Origin: Roseicitreum antarcticum
GTDB taxonomy: Bacteria; Pseudomonadota; Alphaproteobacteria; Rhodobacterales; Rhodobacteraceae
NCBI RefSeq assembly: GCF_014681765.1
Contig: NZ_CP061498.1
Location: 1,674,001-1,738,000, forward strand
DNA: 64,000 nt
Direction of reading: 5' to 3'
A program made the position numbers and the translations under genes. This document shows, in pieces, positions 1-7,246 of the stretch. Each line of letters begins with the position of its first letter. Within the stretch, counting starts at the first letter, position 1. The notes under the pieces were generated by a model. It saw only the letters and a program-made list of their open reading frames with translations, was not told where the DNA came from and ran no database searches.

Positions 1-247
1 GCGTCAGCGTCGCGCCGAAGCCGCCCTTCTTGTAGCTGACATTGACGGGGCGGCATTGGCGCGCGATCTCTTCGCCCACGACTTCCGCCCAGTGTGTCAG
101 GATGCGCGAGGCCGCAAAGCCGCGCGACTCGCCCGCCGTGCGGATGCGGTCGCGCATCAGCCCTGCGGCGGGTTCAAACCCGCGCGTGCGCCGCGCCGGA
201 CGTGCGCTGCCCCCACCCTTCCCACCATATGCCGGAGTTTTCGCCAT
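1..247 (-). CDS. DUF721 (DciA-like) protein, 3' part cut by window edge
   Basis: The minus strand opens with ATG at 247 and reads without a stop to base 1, giving 82 codons. The product begins MAKTPAYGG, has an Arg-rich stretch, and then the conserved DUF721 core around ESRGFAASRIL, HWAEVVGEEIA and YKKGGFGATL. The family includes the DnaB-loading factor DciA and is normally about 150-180 residues, so roughly half is missing here. It is divergent from mutY, the usual order in Rhodobacteraceae, with about 160 bp between the two starts. The family call is firm; a role in replication initiation is only family knowledge. Confidence 0.8.
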   Translation of the reverse strand, partial: MAKTPAYGGKGGGSARPARRTRGFEPAAGLMRDRIRTAGESRGFAASRILTHWAEVVGEEIARQCRPVNVSYKKGGFGATLT

Positions 248-406
248 GCTGTCCTGTCGTGCCCGCCTTATGGTGTCGCGTCTGATCGTGTCGCGTCTGA
301 TGAACTTGCGGGCGACTGGTTTACCCGCGCCCGCAATATAGTTTAACCACTTGTACAGCCACGACCAGAGGGCACGCGCCCCACAGCCAAACAAAGGGCG
401 TCAAGA

Positions 407-1744
407 ATGCGTGACGAACCAGCGGGCACCGCCCGCATCGCCGACCAGCTTTTGCACTGGTATGATCGCAACGCGCGCGTGATGCCCTGGCGCGTGTCAC
501 CCGCCGACCGCGCGGCAGGCCAGCGCTCCGACCCCTATGCCGTCTGGCTGTCCGAGGTGATGTTGCAGCAAACCACCGTCGCCACGGTGCGCGATTACTT
601 CCGCAAGTTCATCGCGCGCTGGCCGACGGTTCAGGACCTGGCGGCAGCGCAAGATGCCGACGTCATGGCCGCATGGGCGGGCCTTGGCTACTACGCCCGC
701 GCGCGCAACTTGCTGAAATGTGCCCGTGCGGTCAGCGCACTCGGCGGCTTCCCCGACACCCATGCGGGCCTGATCGCCCTGCCGGGCATCGGCCCCTATA
801 CCGCCAGCGCCGTTGCTGCCATCGCCTTTGACCGGGCCGAGGTCGTCGTGGACGGCAATGTCGAACGCGTCATGGCACGGCTGCACAACGACCCCACGCC
901 GCTGCCCGCCGCGAAACCCCGGCTGACCGCCTATGCCGCCGCGTTGACGCCGCAGACCCGGCCCGGCGATTACGCGCAGGCGGTGATGGACCTGGGCGCG
1001 ACGATCTGCACGCCGCGCAACCCCGCCTGCGGCATCTGCCCGCTGCGCACGCCCTGCGCCGCACGGGCCGAGGGTACGGCAGTCAGCCTGCCGCGCAAGA
1101 CGCCGAAAGCGGCGAAACCCGTGCGCGCGGGTCACATCTACCTTGCCCGCAGCCCACAGGGCGCCTGGCTGCTGGAGCGTCGGCCAGACCGTGGCCTGCT
1201 GGGCGGAATGCTCGGCTGGCCCGGGTCGGAATGGGTCGCATCAGGAGAGGGAAAAGCGGCTCAGGATAAGGCGCTGGTGCCGCCAATGGCTGAGCGCACC
1301 GCCTCAGAAGCAGATACGCCGGCGCCCGTCACCTCGGCTGAAGTGACATCGGCCCAAGACACGTCCGACCGGGCCAAGTCCGAATGGGCCGAGTCCGACC
1401 AAGCCGAGTCCGAACGGGCCACCCCGCAAGGGGGGGGGCGCAACAAACCAAAAGCCACCCCCGATGCCACGCCCCCCCTCCCCGCCGACTGGCAGCGGGT
1501 GGGCGAAGTGCGCCACACCTTCACCCATTTCCACCTGATCCTGACCGTGCATCGCGCCACCATCCCTGACACCACACCCGGCCTGACCCCCGCCGCCGAC
1601 TTCCGCCCGGGCGACCTGCCGACAGTGATGCGCAAAGCCTATGATCTGGTCGCCGCAGCAGACGCCCCGCTCGCATCGGCGCGCCTGCCGCCGGGCACTG
1701 TTGCCCGACGCCTCCGCCGCCCCCTGCCGCTAACCTATTGTTAA
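407..1744 (+). CDS. mutY: A/G-specific adenine glycosylase MutY with repeat-bearing insertion
   Basis: Base-excision repair enzyme that removes adenine mispaired with 8-oxoguanine. Glu50 lies in SEVMLQQTTV, a helix-hairpin-helix with GIGPYTA is at about residues 126-133, and the catalytic Asp149 is in VVDGNVERV. The iron-sulfur cysteines are C201, C208, C211 and C217 (C-x6-C-x2-C-x5-C). The C-terminal Nudix-like domain for 8-oxoG recognition resumes at WQRVGEVRHTFTHFHL. Between residues about 276 and 357 it is split by a Ser/Ala/Asp/Glu-rich low-complexity insertion. This makes the protein 445 residues against the usual 340-380. The start follows a divergent gap shared with the DUF721 gene. 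The last codons lie inside a 34-bp sequence that recurs 75 bp downstream. Confidence 0.95.
   Translation: MRDEPAGTARIADQLLHWYDRNARVMPWRVSPADRAAGQRSDPYAVWLSEVMLQQTTVATVRDYFRKFIARWPTVQDLAAAQDADVMAAWAGLGYYARARNLLKCARAVSALGGFPDTHAGLIALPGIGPYTASAVAAIAFDRAEVVVDGNVERVMARLHNDPTPLPAAKPRLTAYAAALTPQTRPGDYAQAVMDLGATICTPRNPACGICPLRTPCAARAEGTAVSLPRKTPKAAKPVRAGHIYLARSPQGAWLLERRPDRGLLGGMLGWPGSEWVASGEGKAAQDKALVPPMAERTASEADTPAPVTSAEVTSAQDTSDRAKSEWAESDQAESERATPQGGGRNKPKATPDATPPLPADWQRVGEVRHTFTHFHLILTVHRATIPDTTPGLTPAADFRPGDLPTVMRKAYDLVAAADAPLASARLPPGTVARRLRRPLPLTYC
1364..1423 (+). repeat. 15-bp tandem repeat, four units, inside mutY
   Basis: Four consecutive 15-bp units start at 1364, 1379, 1394 and 1409. Each begins tccga and encodes S-[DE]-x-A-x (SDRAK, SEWAE, SDQAE, SERAT), residues 320-339 of MutY. 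They stay in frame and fall in the linker that interrupts the C-terminal domain. Confidence 0.85.
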
Positions 1745-1835
1745 CAAACATCGTTTCGCAGGCGTGGCCTGGAAAGTCATGCGTCCAGGCACATCGTGCC
1801 TCCGCTAACCTATTGTTAATAAACACTGTTTCGCA
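1727..1835 (+). repeat. 34-bp direct repeat pair, first copy overlapping mutY 3' end
   Basis: Copies at 1727-1760 and 1802-1835 match at 31 of 34 positions (ccgctaacctattgttaa core). The first copy contains the mutY stop codon, so the end of the gene looks duplicated into the intergenic space before alkB. Confidence 0.8.
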
Positions 1836-1843
1836 TGCGAAAC
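1828..1843. promoter_or_regulatory. 16-bp perfect palindrome upstream of alkB
   Basis: GTTTCGCATGCGAAAC is a perfect palindrome ending 188 bp before the alkB start. A half-site-like gtgcgaaacac follows near 1909. The upstream 34-bp copy has a degenerate version. It could be an operator for alkB, but the regulator is unknown. Confidence 0.4.
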
Positions 1844-2031
1844 ACATTTGAACCAATCTGTTGAAAACAATCGGATTTTGAAGGGTGATGCCTGGAAAAA
1901 CCCGTTGTCGTGCGAAACACCCTATCCCGTGTCCTGCCGCAACACCGGGCCCTGGACCGTGCGGCAAAACTGTCCCTGTGCCTGCACCGCAAGCCGCGCT
2001 ATATATCGCACGAACCCGATTGGAACCCCGC

Positions 2032-3174
2032 ATGACCGCAGCGAACTCCATCAGCCGCCTGACGCAGGCCCTGCCCTTCTGGCTCAGCCTCGGTTTCGTG
2101 CCGCTGGTCTGGATCGGGGCTGTGCAGGGCGGCTGGTGGCTGATCCTTCTGCCAACCTATGGCTGGGGCGTCTTCACGCTGATGGACCTGATCACCGGGC
2201 TGAACCTCGACAACCCGGACACAGAGACCCCGCTCACTGACCTGTTTTGGTATCGGCTCATCACGCTGATCTGGTTTCCGGTGCAGGTCACGGTGATCTT
2301 CAGCACGCTGTGGTATGTCAGCGCGACCGGCCACCTGCACTGGTTTGAGCTCCTCTCGCTCTTTTTCGGCATCGGCGTGATGTCGGGTGTGATCGGCATC
2401 GTCTATGCGCATGAATTGATGCACCAGAAACCGCGCGTCGAGCGCTGGCTGGCCGACCTGTTGCTGGCCTGCGTCCTCTACTCGCATTTCCGCAGCGAAC
2501 ATATGCTGGTGCATCACCGCTATGTCGGCACGCCGCGCGACCCGGTGACCGCGCGGTATAATGAGGGGTTTCAGCATTACTTCTACCGCGTGCTGCGCGA
2601 CTGTCCGCCATCCGCCTTTCGGGCCGAGGCGGCGATGCTGGCGCGCAAAGGGCTGCCCGCCTGGCACATCAGCAACCCGTTCTGGCGCTACGCCGCGCTG
2701 CAACTGGGGTTCGTGGCGCTGGCATATGCGATCTTCGGCTGGGTCGGCGTGGGGCTGTTCATCTGGCAGGCCTTCATCGCCATATGGCAGTTGGAGCTGA
2801 CGAATTACATCGAGCATTACGCCCTGACCCGCCAGCATCTGGGCGACGGAAAGTACGAGCCGGTGCGCCCGCATCACAGCTGGAACGCGTCGCACCGCGC
2901 GTCGAACTGGCTGATGATCAACCTTCAGCGCCATTCCGATCACCATTACAAGCCCGACCGGCGCTTTCCGCTGTTGCAGACCTATGCCACCAGTGAGGCC
3001 CCGCAATTGCCCTATGGCTATCCCGCCATGACCACGCTGGCGCTGTTCCCGCCGCTGTGGCGCCGCGCGATGAACCCCAAGGTGCGGGCCTGGCGGCGGC
3101 GCTTCTACCCGCAGGTCACGGACTGGTCCGCCTACGACGCGGGCAGCACGCCCCTGCCGCGTGGCGCGGTGTAG
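2032..3174 (+). CDS. alkB: AlkB-type membrane fatty acid desaturase/alkane 1-monooxygenase
   Basis: An integral membrane di-iron hydroxylase of 380 residues that would oxidise terminal methyl groups of alkanes or related chains, using rubredoxin electrons. Hydrophobic helices occupy roughly residues 14-60, 75-95, 108-125 and 222-255. The histidine boxes are HELMH (127-131), EHMLVHH (156-162) and LQRHSDHH (298-305), with NYIEHYAL (258-265). Two boxes depart from classical AlkB: HELMHQ replaces HExGHK and V replaces the Gly of EHxxGHH, so substrate range is uncertain. An in-frame upstream ATG at 1885 would add 49 residues of non-membrane sequence; 2032 begins directly before the first membrane segment. 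No rubredoxin gene is adjacent. Confidence 0.85.
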   Translation: MTAANSISRLTQALPFWLSLGFVPLVWIGAVQGGWWLILLPTYGWGVFTLMDLITGLNLDNPDTETPLTDLFWYRLITLIWFPVQVTVIFSTLWYVSATGHLHWFELLSLFFGIGVMSGVIGIVYAHELMHQKPRVERWLADLLLACVLYSHFRSEHMLVHHRYVGTPRDPVTARYNEGFQHYFYRVLRDCPPSAFRAEAAMLARKGLPAWHISNPFWRYAALQLGFVALAYAIFGWVGVGLFIWQAFIAIWQLELTNYIEHYALTRQHLGDGKYEPVRPHHSWNASHRASNWLMINLQRHSDHHYKPDRRFPLLQTYATSEAPQLPYGYPAMTTLALFPPLWRRAMNPKVRAWRRRFYPQVTDWSAYDAGSTPLPRGAV

Positions 3175-3248
3175 AGCAAGGTGATAGAATGAGGGCTGCT
3201 GCGCGCGTAGCCTGCCTGCCACGCACCGGCCCCAGCGTTGCACCCAGA

Positions 3249-3278
3249 GCGCGTCGCCCGATTGCGCGCCGCCCGATT
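3249..3278. repeat. 15-bp tandem duplication between alkB and the transporter operon
   Basis: Units gcgcgtcgcccgatt (3249-3263) and gcgcgccgcccgatt (3264-3278) match at 14 of 15 bases. They lie in the gap between the convergent 3' ends of alkB and the LivM-type gene. Confidence 0.6.
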
Positions 3279-3289
3279 GTGCCCCGCAG

Positions 3290-4375
3290 TCACTCTGCCG
3301 TATCCGGGGGCAGTGTAAGGCGGCGGCGGATCGGGAAAAGTTGCAGCCCCGTGCGGTCCGAGATCAGCCCCCACAGCCCGCGCGGCGCGAAAAGCATGAT
3401 GACGATGCCCAGCCCGCCCAGCGCCATCAGGTACCAGGTGCCATAGCCCGCAAACAGGGTTTGCAGCGCGAAGAACACCAGCACGCCCAGGATCGGCCCT
3501 TCGATCGTGCCGATGCCGCCGATCACCACGATGAAGATGACATAGGCGGTCCAATCATTGACCGAAAACGCCGCATCAGGCGAAATCCGGCCCTTTTGCA
3601 GATAGATCAGCGCGCCTGCCACGCCGGTACCGAAAGCGGCGGTCAGGAAGACCGTCCATTTCATCCGCGCCGCGTTCACGCCCAGCGACCTTGCGGCCTC
3701 GACATTGTCGCGGATCGCGGCCAGCGCCAGCCCCTGGCGGCTGCGTAGCAGCCAGTAGATTCCGCCGATTGTCGCCACCGCCAGGATCACCGCCAGCCAG
3801 TAGGTCAGGATATCGCGTGCCGCGGCCGAACGCACGTCGAACAGCCCCTCGATCAGCTCCAGCCCAATCATGTCTCCGGTCACATTGCGCGGCAAAGATG
3901 TCCCCGAACCGCCGCCGACGCTCTGCCATTGCGCGACGCTGAGGCGGACAACCTCGGCCACGACCCAGGTGCCGATGGCGAAATAGGCCCCTTGCAGGCG
4001 GAACACGAAAAACGCCGTGGGCACCGCGACGATCAGTGCCGCCACCCCGGCCAGCAACAGCGAAAACAGCGGGTCGAGGCCCCACAGGATGGCCGCGCCA
4101 AACAGCGCGTAGCCGCCAAGCCCGACAAAGGCCTGCTGCCCCACGCTGACCAGCCCGCCATAGCCCGCCAGCAGGTTCCAGAACTGCGCCAGCACCAGCA
4201 TGGTCAGGATGAAGAACATATCCTGGATCAGGCCACGGTCGGCAAAGGCGGGCAGTGCAAGCAGCAGCACGATGCCAAGCGCCAGCGCCACGGCTGTGAT
4301 GGCAGAGGCCCTGGTGCGTGTTTCGACCCTGTAGGCCGGACGCGGGGCTGCGGGATCTGTCTTTGCGTTGTTCAT
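3290..4375 (-). CDS. LivM-type ABC transporter permease
   Basis: Inner-membrane permease of the hydrophobic/branched-chain amino acid uptake (HAAT) family, 361 residues. After a polar 25-residue N-terminus it has about nine hydrophobic segments, with family sequences GYGGLVSVGQQAF and GIGTIEGPILG. Its start overlaps the stop of the LivH-type gene by one base (TGATG), so translation is probably coupled. It is the last gene of a nine-gene minus-strand run that begins with hydroxyquinol dioxygenase. That context suggests an aromatic or dicarboxylic substrate rather than branched-chain amino acids; this is inference. Confidence 0.9.
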   Translation of the reverse strand: MNNAKTDPAAPRPAYRVETRTRASAITAVALALGIVLLLALPAFADRGLIQDMFFILTMLVLAQFWNLLAGYGGLVSVGQQAFVGLGGYALFGAAILWGLDPLFSLLLAGVAALIVAVPTAFFVFRLQGAYFAIGTWVVAEVVRLSVAQWQSVGGGSGTSLPRNVTGDMIGLELIEGLFDVRSAAARDILTYWLAVILAVATIGGIYWLLRSRQGLALAAIRDNVEAARSLGVNAARMKWTVFLTAAFGTGVAGALIYLQKGRISPDAAFSVNDWTAYVIFIVVIGGIGTIEGPILGVLVFFALQTLFAGYGTWYLMALGGLGIVIMLFAPRGLWGLISDRTGLQLFPIRRRLTLPPDTAE

Positions 4376-5238
4376 CAGTCATATGCCCTTGGAAACAGCC
4401 CGCGCGGACGGACCAGCAGGATCAACAGGAAGGCAACATGCCCGGCGAGGATCTGCCATTCGGGGTTGACCGCCGCGCCGACGGTCTGCGCCACCCCGAT
4501 GATGACCCCGCCCGCCAGCGTCCCCCAAAGGCTGCCAAGGCCGCCGATGATGACTGCCTCGAAGGCGTAGATCAGGCGCGCGGGGCCGATGGTGGGGTCG
4601 AAATTCGCGCGCATGCCGAGGTACATCGCCGCAATCGTCACCACGATCATCGCGATGCCCGTGGCGATGGCGAAAATATTGCCCGGCTTCAGGCCCATCA
4701 GTTGCGCGGTCACCGGATCGTCCGAGGTGGCGCGAAACGCCCGGCCCAGCGCAGTGCGGTAGAACAATTGGTTCAGCGCGATGATGATCAACACGGCCGA
4801 GGCGAAGGTCAAAAGCGGCATTACCCCCACGGTGACGATGCCAAGGTCCAGCGATGCGGCTTCGATCGGGCCGGGGCGCAGGCGCTGGCTGTCAGAGGAA
4901 AACCCCTCGAGCAGCGCATTCTGAAGCACCACCGACAGCCCGAAGGTGACCAGAAGCGGCGGCAGAATATCCTCGCCCAGCACGCGGTTCAACACGACAC
5001 GCTGCAAGGCCCAGCCGATCACGAACATCACCGGCAGCGCGACAATTGCGGCCACGAACGGATTCAGCCCCAGCGCCGAGACGATCACAAGGATCAGGTA
5101 GGCGCCAAGGATGATGAGATCGCCATGCGCCAGGTTGACCAGCCGCATGATGCCGAACACGAGGCTGAGGCCGGCGGCAAACAGCGCATAAAGCCCGCCC
5201 AGCAAGATGCCCTGCACAATGGTGTCAAGCCAGATCAT
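4375..5238 (-). CDS. LivH-type ABC transporter permease
   Basis: Second HAAT-family permease, 287 residues, beginning MIWLDTIVQGILLGGLYAL. It has the LivH signature GLSLVFGIMRLVNLAHGD and GGLGSLWGTLAGG near the C-terminus. ATG at 5238 is chosen because a perfect GGAGGG lies just before it. An upstream in-frame extension to 5286 has no such site and would place a charged leader before the first membrane helix. It pairs with the LivM-type subunit to form the channel. The 142-bp gap to the upstream ATPase gene holds no gene. Confidence 0.9.
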   Translation of the reverse strand: MIWLDTIVQGILLGGLYALFAAGLSLVFGIMRLVNLAHGDLIILGAYLILVIVSALGLNPFVAAIVALPVMFVIGWALQRVVLNRVLGEDILPPLLVTFGLSVVLQNALLEGFSSDSQRLRPGPIEAASLDLGIVTVGVMPLLTFASAVLIIIALNQLFYRTALGRAFRATSDDPVTAQLMGLKPGNIFAIATGIAMIVVTIAAMYLGMRANFDPTIGPARLIYAFEAVIIGGLGSLWGTLAGGVIIGVAQTVGAAVNPEWQILAGHVAFLLILLVRPRGLFPRAYD

Positions 5239-5380
5239 GGTGCCCTCCGGTCTGATGCGTTTGAGGTGGGAGTAGGGATGCGGCACGGGTCACAGCGCAT
5301 GCCCCGGCATGCGCGGCGCGGCGGGGCCGCAAGGCGGGCAGACCGCGCGCAAAGCGGGCCGGTATTCGGCGGCGCGCCCG

Positions 5381-6094
5381 TCATGCCGCCGTCCCGAAAT
5401 AGGCGTCATGGATCGCGTCGCGCGACAGATCGGCGGGCGGGCCGGACAGGGTGACGCGGCCTTCCATCAGGCAATACACCCGGTCGGCCACCTTCATCGC
5501 CTGCCCGATGTCTTGTTCCACCACGATCACGCTTGCCCCGCTGTCGCGGATCTGCGGCAAGGCGGCATAAATGTCGCGGATCACCACCGGGGCCAGCCCA
5601 AGGCTGAGTTCATCGCACAAAAGCACGCGCGGATTCGACATCAGCGCCCGGCCGATGGCGACCATCTGCTGCTGCCCCCCCGAAAGCGAGGTGCCGGGCA
5701 CGCGGCGTTTCTCGGCCAGGATGGGAAACAGGGCATAGACGGTTTTCAGCGTCCAGTAGCCGGGGGCCTTGCGGCCCTGCGCACCGATCAGAAGGTTCTC
5801 CTCGACCGAGAGTGAAGGGAAAAGCCGCCGCCCCTCGGGCACCATGGTCAGGCCCAGTTTCACCACCGCATCGGCGGCCAATGCGCCGATATCGGCACCG
5901 TCGAAGCGCACCGCGCCGGGTTCGTTGCGCAACACCCCGGCGATGGAGCGCAGGAGCGTCGTTTTTCCCGCGCCATTCGCACCGATGATTGCGACGGTCT
6001 CGCCCTGCGAAAGCGCGATATCCACACCGAACAGCGCCTGAAAGTCGCCGTAATGCGCGCGCAGCGCATGGGTTTGCAGCAAGGGTCCGGTCAT
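5381..6094 (-). CDS. LivF-type ABC transporter ATP-binding protein
   Basis: Cytoplasmic ATPase subunit of 237 residues. Walker A is GANGAGKTT (about 38-46), the signature is LSGGQQQM, Walker B is VLLCDELSLGLAP, and the switch His is absent in the usual LivF manner (VEQD). ATG overlaps the upstream LivG-type stop by four bases (ATGA), so the two ATPases are translationally coupled. It forms the energising heterodimer for the HAAT-type importer in this operon. Confidence 0.92.
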   Translation of the reverse strand: MTGPLLQTHALRAHYGDFQALFGVDIALSQGETVAIIGANGAGKTTLLRSIAGVLRNEPGAVRFDGADIGALAADAVVKLGLTMVPEGRRLFPSLSVEENLLIGAQGRKAPGYWTLKTVYALFPILAEKRRVPGTSLSGGQQQMVAIGRALMSNPRVLLCDELSLGLAPVVIRDIYAALPQIRDSGASVIVVEQDIGQAMKVADRVYCLMEGRVTLSGPPADLSRDAIHDAYFGTAA

Positions 6095-6810
6095 ACATCA
6101 ATCCCCAGATAGATTTCCCGCACTTCGCGGCTTTGCATCACCTCGTCCGGCGGGCCCATGCCGATGATGCGCCCGAAATCGAGCACCAGCAGCCGTTCGG
6201 CCACCGAGGTCAGGGCGTGCAGGACATGTTCGATCCAGATGATCGACACGCCCTCGGCATGAATTGCGCGGATGGTGGCGATCAGGGCCTGACATTCACC
6301 TTCCGTCAGGCCGCCCGCGATTTCGTCAAGCAGCAAGAGCTTTGGGCCGGTCGCCATGGCGCGGGCCAGTTCCAACCGCTTGCGCTGCAACAGGCTGAGG
6401 CTGCGGGCGGGTTGGTTGGCGCGGGCCAGAAGCTCGGTCCGTTCCAGCACGGAAACGCACAGGTCGGTCACTGCAGCCTCGGCCCGGTCCTGCCCGTAAG
6501 TGGCGGCGACGACGAGGTTTTCAAACACCGTCAGGTTGCCGAAAGGCTGCGGAATCTGGAACGACCGGCCCATGCCGCCGAGGCAGCGCTGCATCGGCGG
6601 CATGCGGGTCACATCTTGCCCATCAAAGCGGATGCTGCCCGCATCCGGGGCAATATTGCCGGTAATCAGGTTGAACAGCGTCGATTTCCCCGCACCGTTC
6701 GGCCCGATGATGCCCAGCGCCTGCCCCTGCGGCACGTCAAAGCTGACATCATCGCTGACCTTCAGCGCGCCGAAACTTTTCGAGATATTTTGCAGCGAGA
6801 GGATCGGCAT
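6091..6810 (-). CDS. LivG-type ABC transporter ATP-binding protein
   Basis: ATPase subunit of 239 residues with Walker A GPNGAGKST and Walker B LLLLDEIAGGLTEGE. The signature region is atypical: LSLLQRKRLELA replaces the LSYGxQRxLE usual in LivG. ATG 6810 is preferred because AAAGG lies seven bases upstream; a TTG two codons earlier would leave no spacing. The gene follows the solute-binding protein gene after a 436-bp repeat-filled gap. The gap may lower downstream expression, since binding proteins are needed in excess over transporter subunits. Confidence 0.92.
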   Translation of the reverse strand: MPILSLQNISKSFGALKVSDDVSFDVPQGQALGIIGPNGAGKSTLFNLITGNIAPDAGSIRFDGQDVTRMPPMQRCLGGMGRSFQIPQPFGNLTVFENLVVAATYGQDRAEAAVTDLCVSVLERTELLARANQPARSLSLLQRKRLELARAMATGPKLLLLDEIAGGLTEGECQALIATIRAIHAEGVSIIWIEHVLHALTSVAERLLVLDFGRIIGMGPPDEVMQSREVREIYLGIDV

Positions 6811-6879
6811 GGGCAACCTTTGGTCGGGTTTTCAGGTTTCGGTCATCGGTTCCCTGGGCGGGTTCGCCCTGGGGGGGTA

Positions 6880-6899
6880 GCGCCCCTTCGGGGCTTTTT
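6880..6899 (+). terminator. Plus-strand intrinsic terminator-like hairpin with no plus-strand gene before it
   Basis: A GC stem (gcccc/ggggc) with a three-base loop is followed directly by TTTTT on the plus strand. The flanking genes all run on the minus strand, so it could end an antisense transcript across the LivG-type gene. On the minus strand it has no T-tract. Confidence 0.45.
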
Positions 6900-7088
6900 G
6901 GTCCCTGCGGGGCGGGTTGGCCCCTGCGGGGCAGGTTGGTCCCTGCGGGGCGGGTTGGTCCCTGCGGGGCGGGTTGGTCCCTGCGGGGCAGGCGCGTCCC
7001 TTGCCGCGCTTTCCGGTCCCTGCCGGGCAGGTGCGCCCCTGCGGGGCGCGAGGTCCCTGCGGGGCGCGATGTCCCTGCGGGGCGGGGG
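6898..7088. repeat. 19-bp GC-rich tandem repeat array
   Basis: Five near-identical 19-bp units (ttggtccctgcggggcggg) run from 6898 to 6992 (starts 6898, 6917, 6936, 6955, 6974). About five decayed units follow to 7088. Each unit holds the self-complementary core ccctgcgggg and can fold as a small hairpin. Nineteen is not a multiple of three, so open frames through it are artefacts. It fills most of the gap between the binding-protein gene and the LivG-type gene. Confidence 0.85.
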
Positions 7089-7144
7089 GCGTTGCACCCG
7101 GGGGCGGCGGATCATGCCGCCCCTTGGGCCATCCATAGCGCAGC

Positions 7145-7228
7145 GGGAACCGGCCTTGTGCTTGTCAGACGTGCAAAAACAGGTTCTGGCTTCCTGATTT
7201 CCGCATCTCCAACGCACAGCCGGTTCCC
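7145..7228. other. Inverted repeat downstream of the solute-binding protein gene
   Basis: Arms gggaaccggc (7145-7154) and gccggttccc (7219-7228) are perfectly complementary across a 64-base loop. On the minus-strand transcript it lies just after the binding-protein stop codon. It could protect that message from 3' decay or reduce read-through. Confidence 0.4.
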
Positions 7229-7246
7229 ACTTTTGCGCAACGCGTG

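Noticed and set aside
1300-1470. Frameshift or gene fusion in mutY
   Set aside because: The frame is continuous, repeats are in register and the C-terminal domain resumes correctly, so it is an insertion.
1999-3243. Minus-strand frame of 414 codons opposite alkB
   Set aside because: It mirrors the alkB codons, has biased Gln/Arg/His composition, and alkB itself has all histidine boxes.
4318-5454. Long plus-strand frame of 378 codons opposite the LivH-type gene
   Set aside because: Its product is Gln/His/Arg/Asp-rich, typical of the antisense of a membrane protein gene in GC-rich DNA, with no domain.
6898-7088. CRISPR array
   Set aside because: Units are contiguous without unique spacers, unit length is 19 bp, and no cas gene is present.
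6870-7200. Open frames on both strands through the 19-bp repeats, encoding Gly/Pro/Cys-rich peptides
   Set aside because: The repeat length is not a multiple of three, the frames have no ribosome sites, and the peptide repeats follow from the DNA repeat itself.
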